Source of the DNA: Pleurotus ostreatus/Saccharomyces cerevisiae fusant
Lineage: Eukaryota; Opisthokonta
Reading direction: 5' to 3'
Assembly: GCA_024196135.1 (NCBI GenBank)
Contig: JAMQCK010000502.1
Location: 1-21,205 of the forward strand
DNA: 21,205 nucleotides
Made by a program: the position numbers and the translations under genes. Positions 8,892 through 17,471 of the stretch are shown piece by piece (the stretch's first letter is position 1; each line of letters starts with the position of its first letter). The notes under the pieces were generated by a model. The model did no database searches. It was not told the DNA's origin and saw only the letters and a program-made list of their open reading frames with translations.

Positions 8892-10421
8892 CTACCCCAC
8901 GAGAAAGCTCTCCCCAGAACCGATATCAAAGTCCGTCTCAACCCGTCGAAGCGCGACCACCTTCCTTCCGTTGATCATACATGGCGACGCTCTCGACTCC
9001 ACCAACCGCCGAACAGATCGACGGATATCAAGGTGGTGCGGATGTCCGTCTTTGCATCCATTGTGCACAGTGAGGCCGGTGAGGTTCGGCAGAAGGAATT
9101 CCTGCCGCATTCCGTCAAACAACGACGCACCCGGCGCGAAGGACACGGCGGGGTTACACTGCCCAGAGCCGACGCCGATGCTCAAGGAGCGCAGGCTCTC
9201 CAGTCTTCGGAGGGTAAGAATCAGCCGTTCTACGCGCCCGTCGTCCATTGTCGAGCGTGGCTGATGGTGGAAGTTCATCAGCTCGAGATGGCGCACGTCG
9301 CTGGGCGCGAACTCGGCATCGCACAGAAACTCCAAGAGGGACGTGGTCGCATCGTTGTCGTTCAATTGGCAGCGCCGCACGGTGATGGACTTTACGCCCG
9401 GCGCGCGCAAGAGCTTCAGTATCGGATGGATGCGACCGTCCATGTCGACCGACTCGAGGCGGGGCATATGTAGCGGAGGCTCAAGCGCGATGCTGGAGGC
9501 GTCCATGTGGGTAGCCGACAGACGAAGCTGCCGCAGGGTAGCTGCCGATTGCCGGATGAGCGGCATCACCGAGTTCAAAGTGCACCAGAACGACTTGAAC
9601 GACAGCACGGTGAGAGGGCCCTGCGAGGCTTGGGAAAGGCGGTCCGCTGTGGGCAGGGCGAGGTGGTAGTGCCATGGTATCTCGTCCGCCGCAAGCGCGA
9701 GCTGGCGCAGGTTCGGGGCGACGGCGAGGAAGTTGAGCAGGAGCGGCTCGCCGGTATCCAGATGCGCGGGCGGAAGTGTAGGGCGGAGAATGGCACGCTC
9801 CAAGCGAGGCATATCGCAGTGGAGTACACGCGGAAGTCTGGACATGTAGTCTCCGGCCAATGATAGCGTCGCCCAGCGCGATGCTTCAGGCAGTAGACGA
9901 AGGAGTTGAGACTCCAGCGCATTGATGCCCTTCGCATCTTCCCCGTATATATGCAGGGGCTTGTTCCTAGACAAGAATATGCAAGTTTCGATGTGCGTGT
10001 ACTGCGCGGCGGCCCTGGAAGCAAGCTTAACATACGTCCACAGGTCGGGCACGCTCCGCGCGACAGCACGCCAATTAGCGCTAACACAGGTGACAGTACT
10101 GCTGACGGTGCGCGTGCGGCAAGAATCCGTAGATCTATCTGCGAGTTCGACAAAGATTTGCGCTAGCAGTTCGGGAGGTAGGCGTCGGATGGGGGCGACC
10201 ATAGTGCGGCTGACGGCGAGTTGGGTGCGTATTCGCTCGCGGAGCATCTGCAGACGGGTGATCTCTTCGTCTACGTGCTGCAGCTCGGCTACAAGGGATG
10301 CGGAGTCGTCGTGAATGGACTTGATATCTTCAGGAAGGATGGGGGAGACTCCGTTGCGCAGGTATTCGAGGTTCGCGCGCCTTGCGGCGCGCTCAAGGAG
10401 GCAGGTGGTCGGAATGGGCAT
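8892..10421 (-). CDS. F-box protein, middle (tandem, diverged) paralogue
   Basis: The protein is 509 residues from the MPIPTTCLLERAA start (ATG at 10419-10421), chosen by homology to the left copy and because a likely splice acceptor (CTGCAG or CCAG) lies immediately upstream. It has the same plan as the arm copies: a coiled coil (SLVAELQHVDEEITRLQ, then LRERIRTQLAVSR), an F-box (APIRRLPPELLAQIFVELAD), a leucine-rich body and the C-terminal INGRKVVALRRVETDF motif. It is clearly more distant than the two arm copies are from each other, so it predates the palindrome or evolves faster. It lies in tandem with the left-arm F-box gene and divergent from the securin-like gene. An SCF adaptor role is inferred from the family. 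Confidence 0.86.
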   Translation of the reverse strand: MPIPTTCLLERAARRANLEYLRNGVSPILPEDIKSIHDDSASLVAELQHVDEEITRLQMLRERIRTQLAVSRTMVAPIRRLPPELLAQIFVELADRSTDSCRTRTVSSTVTCVSANWRAVARSVPDLWTYVKLASRAAAQYTHIETCIFLSRNKPLHIYGEDAKGINALESQLLRLLPEASRWATLSLAGDYMSRLPRVLHCDMPRLERAILRPTLPPAHLDTGEPLLLNFLAVAPNLRQLALAADEIPWHYHLALPTADRLSQASQGPLTVLSFKSFWCTLNSVMPLIRQSAATLRQLRLSATHMDASSIALEPPLHMPRLESVDMDGRIHPILKLLRAPGVKSITVRRCQLNDNDATTSLLEFLCDAEFAPSDVRHLELMNFHHQPRSTMDDGRVERLILTLRRLESLRSLSIGVGSGQCNPAVSFAPGASLFDGMRQEFLLPNLTGLTVHNGCKDGHPHHLDIRRSVRRLVESRASPCMINGRKVVALRRVETDFDIGSGESFLVG

Positions 10422-11040
10422 CTGGCTGCAGATCAAGTCAGCAATACGCTCGCCGTAGTTTGCTGGTTACACACCTCTCTGAGCACTGAGGGATAGTGGA
10501 GGTCAAAGGGAAGTAAAAGTCTTGTGCGGTGCGCTACATTGCAGGGTGTGCGGGCCGCGCCAAAGCCGCGCGGCTACCATCTCGGCTGCTTTGCTGATCT
10601 GGAATTTGGGTGTCTTCCATAGCCTGGTAGATTACCTATCGTATGACTGTTGAAGCTGGATGTCTGACTGACTCGAGGCTTCTTACGAAGGGACAGTGAT
10701 CAGCTAAGTCTATTGGTCGTCTGACAAGCGCTGCCAAAGTCTTCAAGCGGTCCAGTAATCATAGTGCGCTCTAGCAATACCGTTCGATCGGCTAGAGCCA
10801 GCTCGAAGATGCATAAAGATGAAGGAGGAAGACAACATTGGCGAGCACGTCTTTCCGCGTGGCGTTATGTGACACGCACACGTGACAAGGTGGCGCGTTT
10901 GGTTCAGACCTTGTCCTCATCCTTTCTGCTCGCTGACTCTACTTCACGCAAAGTTCACGACTTTCACGCCCAACGACCGCTCAAGGCAGGTTGCCGCTGG
11001 AATATACCGCCAACCTCCACCGTTTGACCCCAAGCCACAG
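10422..11040. promoter_or_regulatory. Divergent intergenic region, middle F-box and securin-like genes
   Basis: The minus strand shows a probable 5'UTR intron of the F-box gene with a donor GTGTGT starting at 10474, a CTGAC branch point and an acceptor just before the ATG at 10421. A GC-rich block at about 10548-10575 (GTGCGGGCCGCGCCAAAG) weakly resembles one upstream of the left F-box gene (about 8433-8455). For the securin-like gene there is a TGGCGCGTTT (10891-10900), similar to E2F/MBF sites of cell-cycle genes. The frame before 11041 is open back to 10882 but looks like leader sequence. No other gene is seen. Confidence 0.5.
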
Positions 11041-12556
11041 ATGCTCGGTATGCGTGCTGCCCCGCTGGATCTCGACGGCGCATACCAAGTGCCGCTCGCC
11101 ACCAAGACGCCGGGCAAGAACATGAAGAGAGAGAACGCGTATCCTCCTGCAACCGTCAACGGCAAGGCGCGCACTCTCATCTCGCAGACGCCTTACAAGC
11201 CGGGTACAATACGTGCGTGGCCCGATTATCTCTCGCCGACCCCAACTAACCCCCACCCAGAGCCCGAGCGCATGAAAGATGCAGGCCCCTCCAAGGCCAC
11301 AAAGACGCCCTTCGGCGACAAAACGCCCTTCCCCAACCGCCTCCGCCCGCAGCTCTTTTCGCCCTCGCAGGACGCGGGCCCCAAGCTCCAGAAGCCCAAC
11401 TTCGTGCTCGAGGTCGTGCCGGATGGGAACGCGCGCCCGAGCTCGACGCGGAAGAACGCGCGACCGCGGAGCAGCCTGACCAAGGCGTTCCAGACGCCGG
11501 CGAATCGGGGCGACTGGTGGAATGTGCCCGAGGACGATCTGATGTCGCCAGAGAACTCGGTGCAGGAAGTTGAGGAGGAGGAACTGTTCGACTACGATGA
11601 GGAGGTGGAGTATATGCCACCGAATACGCTGGGTGAGTGGCCATTGTGTAGGCGGGAGGACGTGTGCTAACGAGGAGCGTGCAGATCTGCCCTATGTCCC
11701 GCCGTTCGACTTCGAAATGCCCGACTATAAGAAGGTCGGCGCTGCGGTGACAGAGATCATGCACTGTTATGCCTACGTCGACGTCGTGCCCATTCCCGAT
11801 CCAACCTTTGATGAGAAGGACCTCGCCGACGAAGGTAAGGGCCTCGCCGTCCCTATCGAGCGCCTCCTACCGGACACTGTTCCCGAGGACGAGGACGAGC
11901 CCGCACCGAAACGAAGCTCGCCTACTCCTTCCAAGCGAAGCTCACCTGCTCTCGCTTCGAAACCCCATGACCTCTCTCGCGCTGGCTCTGCTACATCCTC
12001 CCGTGCACCCTCTACGACCGGCCGCGCTCCCTCCACTACCGTACGCGCCCCTAGCACCCTCCGAGGAACCACAACACACTCCCGCGCAGCTAGCACAACC
12101 TCCAACATTCCCTCCCGCCCCGCTACTGCCACCGCCCTTCGCCGCCCTACCCAGATAGCGCGTCCGGCCCCTGTCGTGCGCGCGCGGTCGGGTACGGTGT
12201 CGACGGTGGGGTCCGGTGCCCGATCATCGGTTAGCTCTGGTGCCCGATCAACGGTTGGCTCTGGTGCACGATCGACAGTTGCTGCTGCCACCCCCAAACC
12301 GCGTCCGACACGTGCGGCATCTGTCTCGCGACCAGCTGCCACTATGGTCTCGCGACCAGCTGCCACTACGGTCTCGCGTCCGGGCGCCAAGTCGACAGCT
12401 GCCGCCGATCGGGCGGGAGGGCGCGGCACTGGGGCAGGTGACCGCGTCGCGAGTGGCACAATCGGGGTCAGGAAGACTACGCCCAAGGTCGATGACGACC
12501 CGTTCAAGTTCGATGTCGATGGGATTGTGGGCGAGGACTTTATGTTTGAGGTTTGA
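11041..12556 (+). CDS. Securin-like (Pds1/Cut2-type) separase inhibitor candidate
   Basis: Exons are 11041-11203, 11261-11632 and 11685-12556 (468 residues). The introns are 57 and 52 bp, each with a CTAAC branch point. The N-terminal half has repeated short basic phosphosite-like motifs (ATKTPGKN, SQTPYKP, KTPFGDKTPFPNR) and a possible destruction box (RPQL). An acidic stretch DYDEEVEYMPP is followed across the second intron by LDLPYVPPFDFEMPDYKK. This EYMPP-type acidic/proline segment resembles fission yeast Cut2 as I remember it, and is the basis for the securin call. The C-terminal 180 residues are Ser/Thr/Arg-rich low complexity with short tandem repeats, ending in FKFDVDGIVGEDFMFEV. If correct, it holds separase inactive until APC/C-driven destruction at anaphase. 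The ATG at 11041 is uncertain; 11050 is an alternative. The gene model is solid; the function is moderate. Confidence 0.62.
12206..12277 (+). repeat. 24-bp tandem repeat, three copies, coding
   Basis: Three imperfect 24-bp units (12206-12229, 12230-12253, 12254-12277) encode VGSGARSS, VSSGARST and VGSGARST in the low-complexity tail of the securin-like protein. Being a multiple of three, copy-number change would keep the frame. Confidence 0.85.
12323..12378 (+). repeat. 24-bp tandem repeat, 2.3 copies, coding
   Basis: Two near-identical 24-bp units (12323-12346, 12347-12370) differ at one base and are followed by the first 8 bases of a third. They encode VSRPAATM/VSRPAATT in the securin-like tail and look like a recent slippage event. 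Confidence 0.88.
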
Positions 12557-13019
12557 GGTTGGTGGGCTCGGTCAATATTTGGGCTTGCTAGGGGATCTTG
12601 CAGTCTTCCGGGCATGAAGTATATGAAGCACTGCAGAGAAATGTTACAATCCGCGCACGGACACCTACTACCTACCTATCTATTCCCCCTCGCTTTGTTT
12701 TCCTCCTTTTCCCTATACTCTATCGGTCTGGTATGAGCTCTCGAGAGTGTACGCCCGCATGGTCTACGATTGTTACGAGTACGACGATGCAATGCGATGG
12801 TGACGTTTTCCGTGAAACATACCTGTCGACGTTGTGGTCAGTTGCCCCAGTTTCTCTCTACACGCGTGCGATGGTCTTGCTTCCGGTCGTCGTGCGGTCA
12901 TAGGTTGATTCGCCGCCTCCAACGGATGGGCAGGGGTATATAACCCACATTCCCCTCGTCGACATTCTCATCTGCTCTTTTCACGCACACGAACACTTTC
13001 TCACACCAACCAATTCGAC
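12557..13019 (+). other. Intergenic: securin-like 3' end and Con-6 promoter
   Basis: This holds 3' sequence of the securin-like gene and the upstream region of the Con-6 gene. Its last 80 bp form a typical fungal promoter and leader: a TATA box, then a CT/CA-rich stretch leading to CAATTCGAC before the ATG. The rest has no gene that I can support. Confidence 0.6.
12937..12943 (+). promoter_or_regulatory. TATA box of Con-6 gene
   Basis: TATATAA lies 77 bp upstream of the Con-6 ATG and is followed by a pyrimidine-rich leader, the usual arrangement for strongly inducible fungal genes. Confidence 0.6.
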
Positions 13020-13396
13020 ATGTCTGGTACGTCCCTGTTCTCCTTTTTACGACGTGTAACTCATCAACCCCCCCTCCTACCCAGCCTCCGCACCCATCAA
13101 GATCGTCTCCACCGACGAGCACGCCGAGATCGACAGCTTCGATGAGAGCACGTCGGGCACGAGCCGCATCGCGACAGGCGAGTCGAAGAGTGGGAAGGAG
13201 GAGGCCAATGTGATCAGCGGGTACAAGGCGACGATCTCGAGTGAGTGTTTTCTCGATGCGGTGGAGGGGGAGGGGAAGCAGGTGGGCCGCGCATGATGCA
13301 AATTATTCTGACAATACACTCACAGACCCCCGCGTCAGCGAGGAGGCCAAGGAGCATGCGAGGGAGTACCTTGAGCACCACGGTGTCGACCAGTAG
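13020..13396 (+). CDS. con-6: Con-6 family (conidiation-specific protein 6) small protein
   Basis: Exons are 13020-13026, 13085-13240 and 13326-13396; introns are 58 bp (GTACGT..CCAG) and 85 bp (GTGAGT..CACAG). The spliced product is 77 residues, starting MSASAPIKIVSTDE. The family signature is clear across the second junction: EEANVISGYKATIS|NPRVSEEAKEHAREYL. This matches the Con-6 repeat (N-V-x-x-G-Y-K-A-x-x-x-N-P-x-V-S-x-E-A-K). Neurospora Con-6 has two such repeats; only one is present here. Family members are small, hydrophilic, probably disordered proteins that accumulate in spores or under stress; the biochemical role is not established. The 7-base first exon makes this gene easy to miss. 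It lies in the centre of the palindrome, upstream of the right F-box gene. Confidence 0.9.
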
Positions 13397-13633
13397 AGCG
13401 ACAGAATGTACATTATAGCAGGATATGCTGAAATTGAATTGTACGCGTAAGAGAACCTTTCGAAGGAAGGTCCTGTCGGCCTCTGGCCCCATGAATGTTT
13501 GAGGATAGATAGGAGACGACAGAGATTGAGTTTGTCCATGTTTGGTGATATGGGTCCGATTCGCATGACCTTGAGCACGTGGGAGCACACGCCCTTTCCT
13601 TCTTACCCTCATCGCACATCATCGCTCAAGTCA

Positions 13634-15175
13634 ATGTGCTCGTTGGCCAGCCCTTCACTGACGCCTTCAGCCGTGCCCACTGCACCCAAACCCGCGCCGA
13701 TACCGATCGCCTGCCTCCTCAACAGCGCCGCTGCGCGATCGAACCTCGCGTTTCTACGTGAAGGCACTGTCCCCACACTTGCGGACAGGGAGCCCATCTA
13801 CGAAGATTTGGATGACCTCGAAGCCGAACTCCAGCGCGTGGACGATGAGATCGCGCGTCCTCAGGCGCTGCGCGAGCAGATCGAGACTCAGCTGGCCCTC
13901 AGTCGCGCAATGGTCGCGCCCGTACGCCGTTTACCGTCGGAGCTCCTGGCGCGCATCTTTCGTGAGCATGCAGACGGATTTGTTGAACAAGACTGGTCCT
14001 ATGTCATCGCTACCACGGTCGCTGGCGTGAGCGCGACGTGGCGCTGGGTTGCTTGCAGCGCTCCCGAATTCTGGACGCATATCCCTCTCGCATCGTTTGT
14101 TGCGTCCACGTATCCTCATCTGGAGCTCTGCCTCTCCAGGTCCGGCTCCTCTCTACTGCACATACACGGGGAGGGAGCTACTGGTGAAGCACTACGAACG
14201 CAGATCGTCCGCCTCCTGCCCGAAGCACATCGCTGGAAGACCCTATCGCTCCGTCACGGTTACCTCTTCAAGCTCTCGGGCATCCTTGCTTGTGCCCTCC
14301 CGTGCCTGGAGCGCGCAAACCTCTGCATACCATCACTACTACGGCAGTATACAGATCCGGACGTGAAGCATCTCGCGCTGAACTTCCTCGCCGATGCGCC
14401 GCGCCTGCACGACCTGACTCTTTGGACAGACGAGTTTCGGGAGGGATTCGTCCTCACTTTACCCGCTTCGTGCGCTCTCACAACACTGTCCTTGAAAAGC
14501 TTGGCTTGCGACCTTGGATGTGTGATGCCCCTCATCCAACAATGCTCCGGGACGTTACAGCACCTATCTCTGCACCTCTCTCCTCGCAATCGGTCTGCGT
14601 TCCAACCTGACCAGCGTATCGAAATGCCACGGCTGATATCGCTCGGCACAGGCAGAGATGGCTTTGAGCTCCTGTGCTACTTCCGCACGCCTCGATTGGC
14701 AGAGATCACCATGCCAGGCAGCACGTATGCGCTTCTATCCATGCTCCAGTTTTTCGCAGACGGTGGTGCATTCCCACAGACCATCCGCAAGTTGTGCCTC
14801 TCACAGTTCAACTCTAAAAACCTATGTTGCTCGGACCCGGAAGCTGAGCAGAGGCTCCTGCATTTCTTGCAGTCACTAGAGCATCTGTGCACTTTCACTA
14901 TGGATATTGGCAGGGGTAGACTCACGTATCCCGAAGCCTTCGTACCGATCGAGGTCGTCTTCGGCAAGATCGCAAGTGAGGGTCTTCTCCCCAGCCTCAC
15001 TGAGATCGCGATACGTGGGGACATGCATCCTGGCCCGACATTCACCGAACGTGTGCGCGAATTGATGCGTGCGAGGGCAGTGAAGAGCACCATCAACGGG
15101 AGAGACGTGGCCGCGCTTGAGCGAGTGGTGACGGACTTTGCCTACGCGTTCGAGCCGGAGGTCGCCGATGGCTAG
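13634..15175 (+). CDS. F-box protein, right-arm copy
   Basis: The protein is 513 residues if it starts at the ATG at 13634; in-frame ATGs at 13565 and further upstream are alternatives. It aligns along its whole length with the left copy (roughly two thirds identical by eye): coiled coil (DDLEAELQRVDDEIAR), F-box (APVRRLPSELLARIFREHAD), leucine-rich body and C-terminal STINGRDVAALERVVTDF. The codon matching the left start ATG is GCG here (13694-13696), and the matching 5'UTR splice donor GTGAGT has become GTCAAT. The protein must therefore begin upstream with about 20 unrelated residues, or translation is impaired. No frameshift or stop interrupts the frame. It converges on the right C2H2 gene. 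The expected role is an SCF adaptor, target unknown. Confidence 0.82.
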   Translation: MCSLASPSLTPSAVPTAPKPAPIPIACLLNSAAARSNLAFLREGTVPTLADREPIYEDLDDLEAELQRVDDEIARPQALREQIETQLALSRAMVAPVRRLPSELLARIFREHADGFVEQDWSYVIATTVAGVSATWRWVACSAPEFWTHIPLASFVASTYPHLELCLSRSGSSLLHIHGEGATGEALRTQIVRLLPEAHRWKTLSLRHGYLFKLSGILACALPCLERANLCIPSLLRQYTDPDVKHLALNFLADAPRLHDLTLWTDEFREGFVLTLPASCALTTLSLKSLACDLGCVMPLIQQCSGTLQHLSLHLSPRNRSAFQPDQRIEMPRLISLGTGRDGFELLCYFRTPRLAEITMPGSTYALLSMLQFFADGGAFPQTIRKLCLSQFNSKNLCCSDPEAEQRLLHFLQSLEHLCTFTMDIGRGRLTYPEAFVPIEVVFGKIASEGLLPSLTEIAIRGDMHPGPTFTERVRELMRARAVKSTINGRDVAALERVVTDFAYAFEPEVADG

Positions 15176-15587
15176 ATCAGCTTTTTGAAGCAGCGTCTGG
15201 ACACCTCTTCATCGTATATTGTCCATACACGAGAGTATCTCTGAAATCGTTGATGCATGTTTTCCTTATCACGACTTGACTTGAAATAGCGAAGTCTCCA
15301 GTGGGAAGTCAGAAATCGATTGACCAGTATGACGAACTTGAAGTGAAGAACAAAAGGATGGTGCACTATGAAGTGAAGTTGAAAGAAAATGGAAGTAAAG
15401 GCACCGTTCAGCGTCCGTTGTCGCGATGCGAAATGCTACACTACTGAAAAGACTACTGCTACTCAAAGATCTGAAGTGGATACAAAAGGTCAGAGAAACT
15501 GGTCAGGCGAGAGTGGGTATCGGAGAGGAAGTAGGGGGTATCGTGCGAGTCGAATCGTGCAAGGAAGATAAGAGAAGGATATAAGGT
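15176..15587. other. Convergent intergenic region (duplicated)
   Basis: 3' sequence between the right F-box gene (stop 15175) and the right C2H2 gene (stop 15588). Its reverse complement matches about 6412-6720 of the left arm. No gene is seen. Confidence 0.65.
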
Positions 15588-17471
15588 CTAGTCGTCGGCA
15601 CGAACGTCAAACTTGACGATATGCCAGTGCTCGCCGTAGCCCACCAGCATCTGCAAGTCGTCAATACCAGCCAACTGGACAAAGACACCACCGTCACCCT
15701 TACCTCCGGCTGGCACTGCGCCTCCAGACTCCCCGTGTGGTCCCGCTGGGTCTCCAGGTGCCGCTTCAGCGAATCCTTCCGCGCGTACCCTAACTCGCAG
15801 TCCTCATGATCGCACCGCCAGAGCCCGCCCCGCTCCATATCCCCCGTCCCGTCCGAGAGCCAGCGGATGTGCGTGAGCACGTGGCGCGAGAGGTTGCCCG
15901 TGCCCGTGGTCTGGTGCCCGCAGATGCTGCAGGCGGGATTCTTGGAGCCCGGGCGCGCGTTGTCGAGGCCGAGGTTGATGTGGTTGGGCGCGTCGACGGG
16001 GGTGATGAGGCGCCGGACGGCGGTGGGGAATTTGCAGTTGCTGCCGATGATGGCGGCGGCGGCGTCGATGGGTTTGAATTTTCTCTTGGGGGTGGAGGAA
16101 GAAGAAGAAGCGCGAGAGGAGGTCGCGCGAGAGGTCGAGGCCCTGGACTGAGACTTGGACTTCTTGGTAGATGCTCGAGGTTTAGTGGTGGTGGAGGGCC
16201 TGTCGTAGGGCTTCGCGTTGCGTGAGCGCAGGCGCCGGCCGCTTCGGCTGGGCACGGGTGTCGGCGAGCGAGAGGGGGGTTCGTACACAGAGACGGAATC
16301 ATCGTCATCAGAGGCGGGATCGTCAGCAACAAGGTCTTCGGCATTCGAGAGCGGTTCGTCGACGTCGGCCTGACAAGGCAACGCCGTGTGACATGCCATC
16401 GGCAAGCAGAGCGTCTTGAGGCCTTGGGTTGCGCGAGGTCCGCAGCCAGCGACCAGATGAGATTCGTGTGTCGTGGCCACAGGGCTAGGACGAGCGACTT
16501 CGGGCGTGATAGCCGGCGTGTAGTCCTCATCCTCCTCGCCTTCGGCGTCTGCGTCAGAGAGATCGTCGTCGTTGAGGGCAAGGGGCATCAAAACGGTGTC
16601 AGAAAGCTCGCGTGCGCGCTTGGGAGCGCGGACGTCTTCGTCAGCGTCAGCAGCACGGTCATTCTCGTCAGCGTCAGCAGCGCGGTCCTCCTCATCAGCG
16701 TCAGACCTACTGCGCTTCTTGGCCTTCGTAGAAGGGTCGCTGTAGTACGCTGTGTGGTTGGCAGTGTGGTGAGGAAGGTTGCCATTGTTGGAAGTGGAGA
16801 GGTCAGAGTCAAGACGGGCGCGCTTGTGAAGGGTGTCGACGCTGGCCGATGGTTCGTCGGACGCGGCGCGCTTGGTGCCGCGAGAAGGGGAGGCGGCAAC
16901 AGGAGCAGCAGAGGAAGTCTCGGAGGTAGTGGTGGTGGTGGTGGTGGTGGCGGTGGCTGGCGCGAAGACGACGTGGTAGTTGATGGGCTTCATGATATCG
17001 GTCATGCTCTCGACGCCCCATGCGTGTGGCTTGGACTCATCGTCAAAGTCGCGCTGGTCGAGGACGTTCAGGCCGTAGGCGTAGCTGCCGTTCAGCGCAG
17101 ACTGAGCAGGGAAGGAATGAGCTTTCATAACGGTTAGCGACTGCAGGTCGACGCACCACGTAAGCTGTATGAGCTGAGGCGTAGGAGGATTGGCGTTGGA
17201 TGTGGGCTTTGGCGCGCTCGGTAAGCAGCTGCAGGCGAAGCCGCAAGAGCTCGCAGGTGGGACCGATGTCCGCGGTGTTCTCCTCGATGACTTCGAGGAT
17301 GTAGTTCTTGTTGAACATGACCTGGCGGGCCATGATGGAGGTGGTAGTGGGGTTGGGGACGACGAGAATCTCGCCGGCGTCAACATCGACGTCGGCGACG
17401 TAGACCGTGGCTAGCGAGCCATCATCGTTGCGTTTCGGCACCGAGTCGCGAGGAAGGAAAAGACTCGACAT
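15588..17471 (-). CDS. C2H2 zinc-finger protein, right copy (three exons)
   Basis: Exons (complement) are 17157-17471, 15704-17101 and 15588-15650, with introns of 55 bp (GTGCGT..CAG) and 53 bp (GTAAGG..CAG); the protein is 591 residues. The N-terminal 105 residues differ from the left copy at 13 positions. The acidic/basic middle is longer than in the left copy because of a Thr run and a 9-residue DRAADADE(N/D)-type repeat. The CGPRATQGLKTLCLPMACHT island is intact. After ITPVDAPNHINLGLDNA come two C2H2 fingers, CSIC..H..H (from about 496) and CDHEDC..H..H (from about 535), separated by a Gly-rich linker (SDGTGDMERGGLW) that is shorter in the left copy. The last exon ends in VKFDVRADD, matching LDISADE of the left copy. 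Likely nuclear; DNA or RNA target unknown. The gene is divergent from the third C2H2 gene. Confidence 0.86.
16638..16707 (-). repeat. 27-bp tandem repeat, 2.6 copies, coding
   Basis: Units at 16638-16664 and 16665-16691 plus a partial unit at 16692-16707 encode repeated acidic DRAADADE(N/D) in the right C2H2 protein. The left copy has a single SDSDEEDR at this place, so this is an expansion after duplication. Confidence 0.85.
16931..16950 (-). repeat. (GGT)n microsatellite, coding poly-Thr
   Basis: A pure GGT run on the plus strand (ACC on the coding strand) gives a threonine tract in the right C2H2 protein; the left copy has only four threonines there. Confidence 0.85.

Noticed and set aside
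8475..8974. Small ORFs on both strands between the left and middle F-box genes (84 and 73 codons)
   Set aside because: No homology, no conservation in the other arm; more likely promoter and 3' sequence.
10882..11040. N-terminal extension of the securin-like protein to an ATG at 10882
   Set aside because: The extra 53 residues look unlike the protein and occupy what seems to be leader sequence; the 11041 ATG is preferred, though not proven.
11773..12615. 280-codon minus-strand ORF opposite the securin-like third exon
   Set aside because: Low-complexity Ala/Arg/Val shadow of repeat-rich coding sequence on the other strand.
15790..16581. 263-codon minus-strand ORF overlapping the right C2H2 exon 2
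   Set aside because: Out-of-frame shadow rich in Pro, Ser and Arg; the true frame contains the conserved motifs and fingers.
16388..17137. 249-codon plus-strand ORF
   Set aside because: It is antisense to exon 2 of the right C2H2 gene, whose frame is supported by the left copy; open frames opposite GC-rich coding sequence are common.
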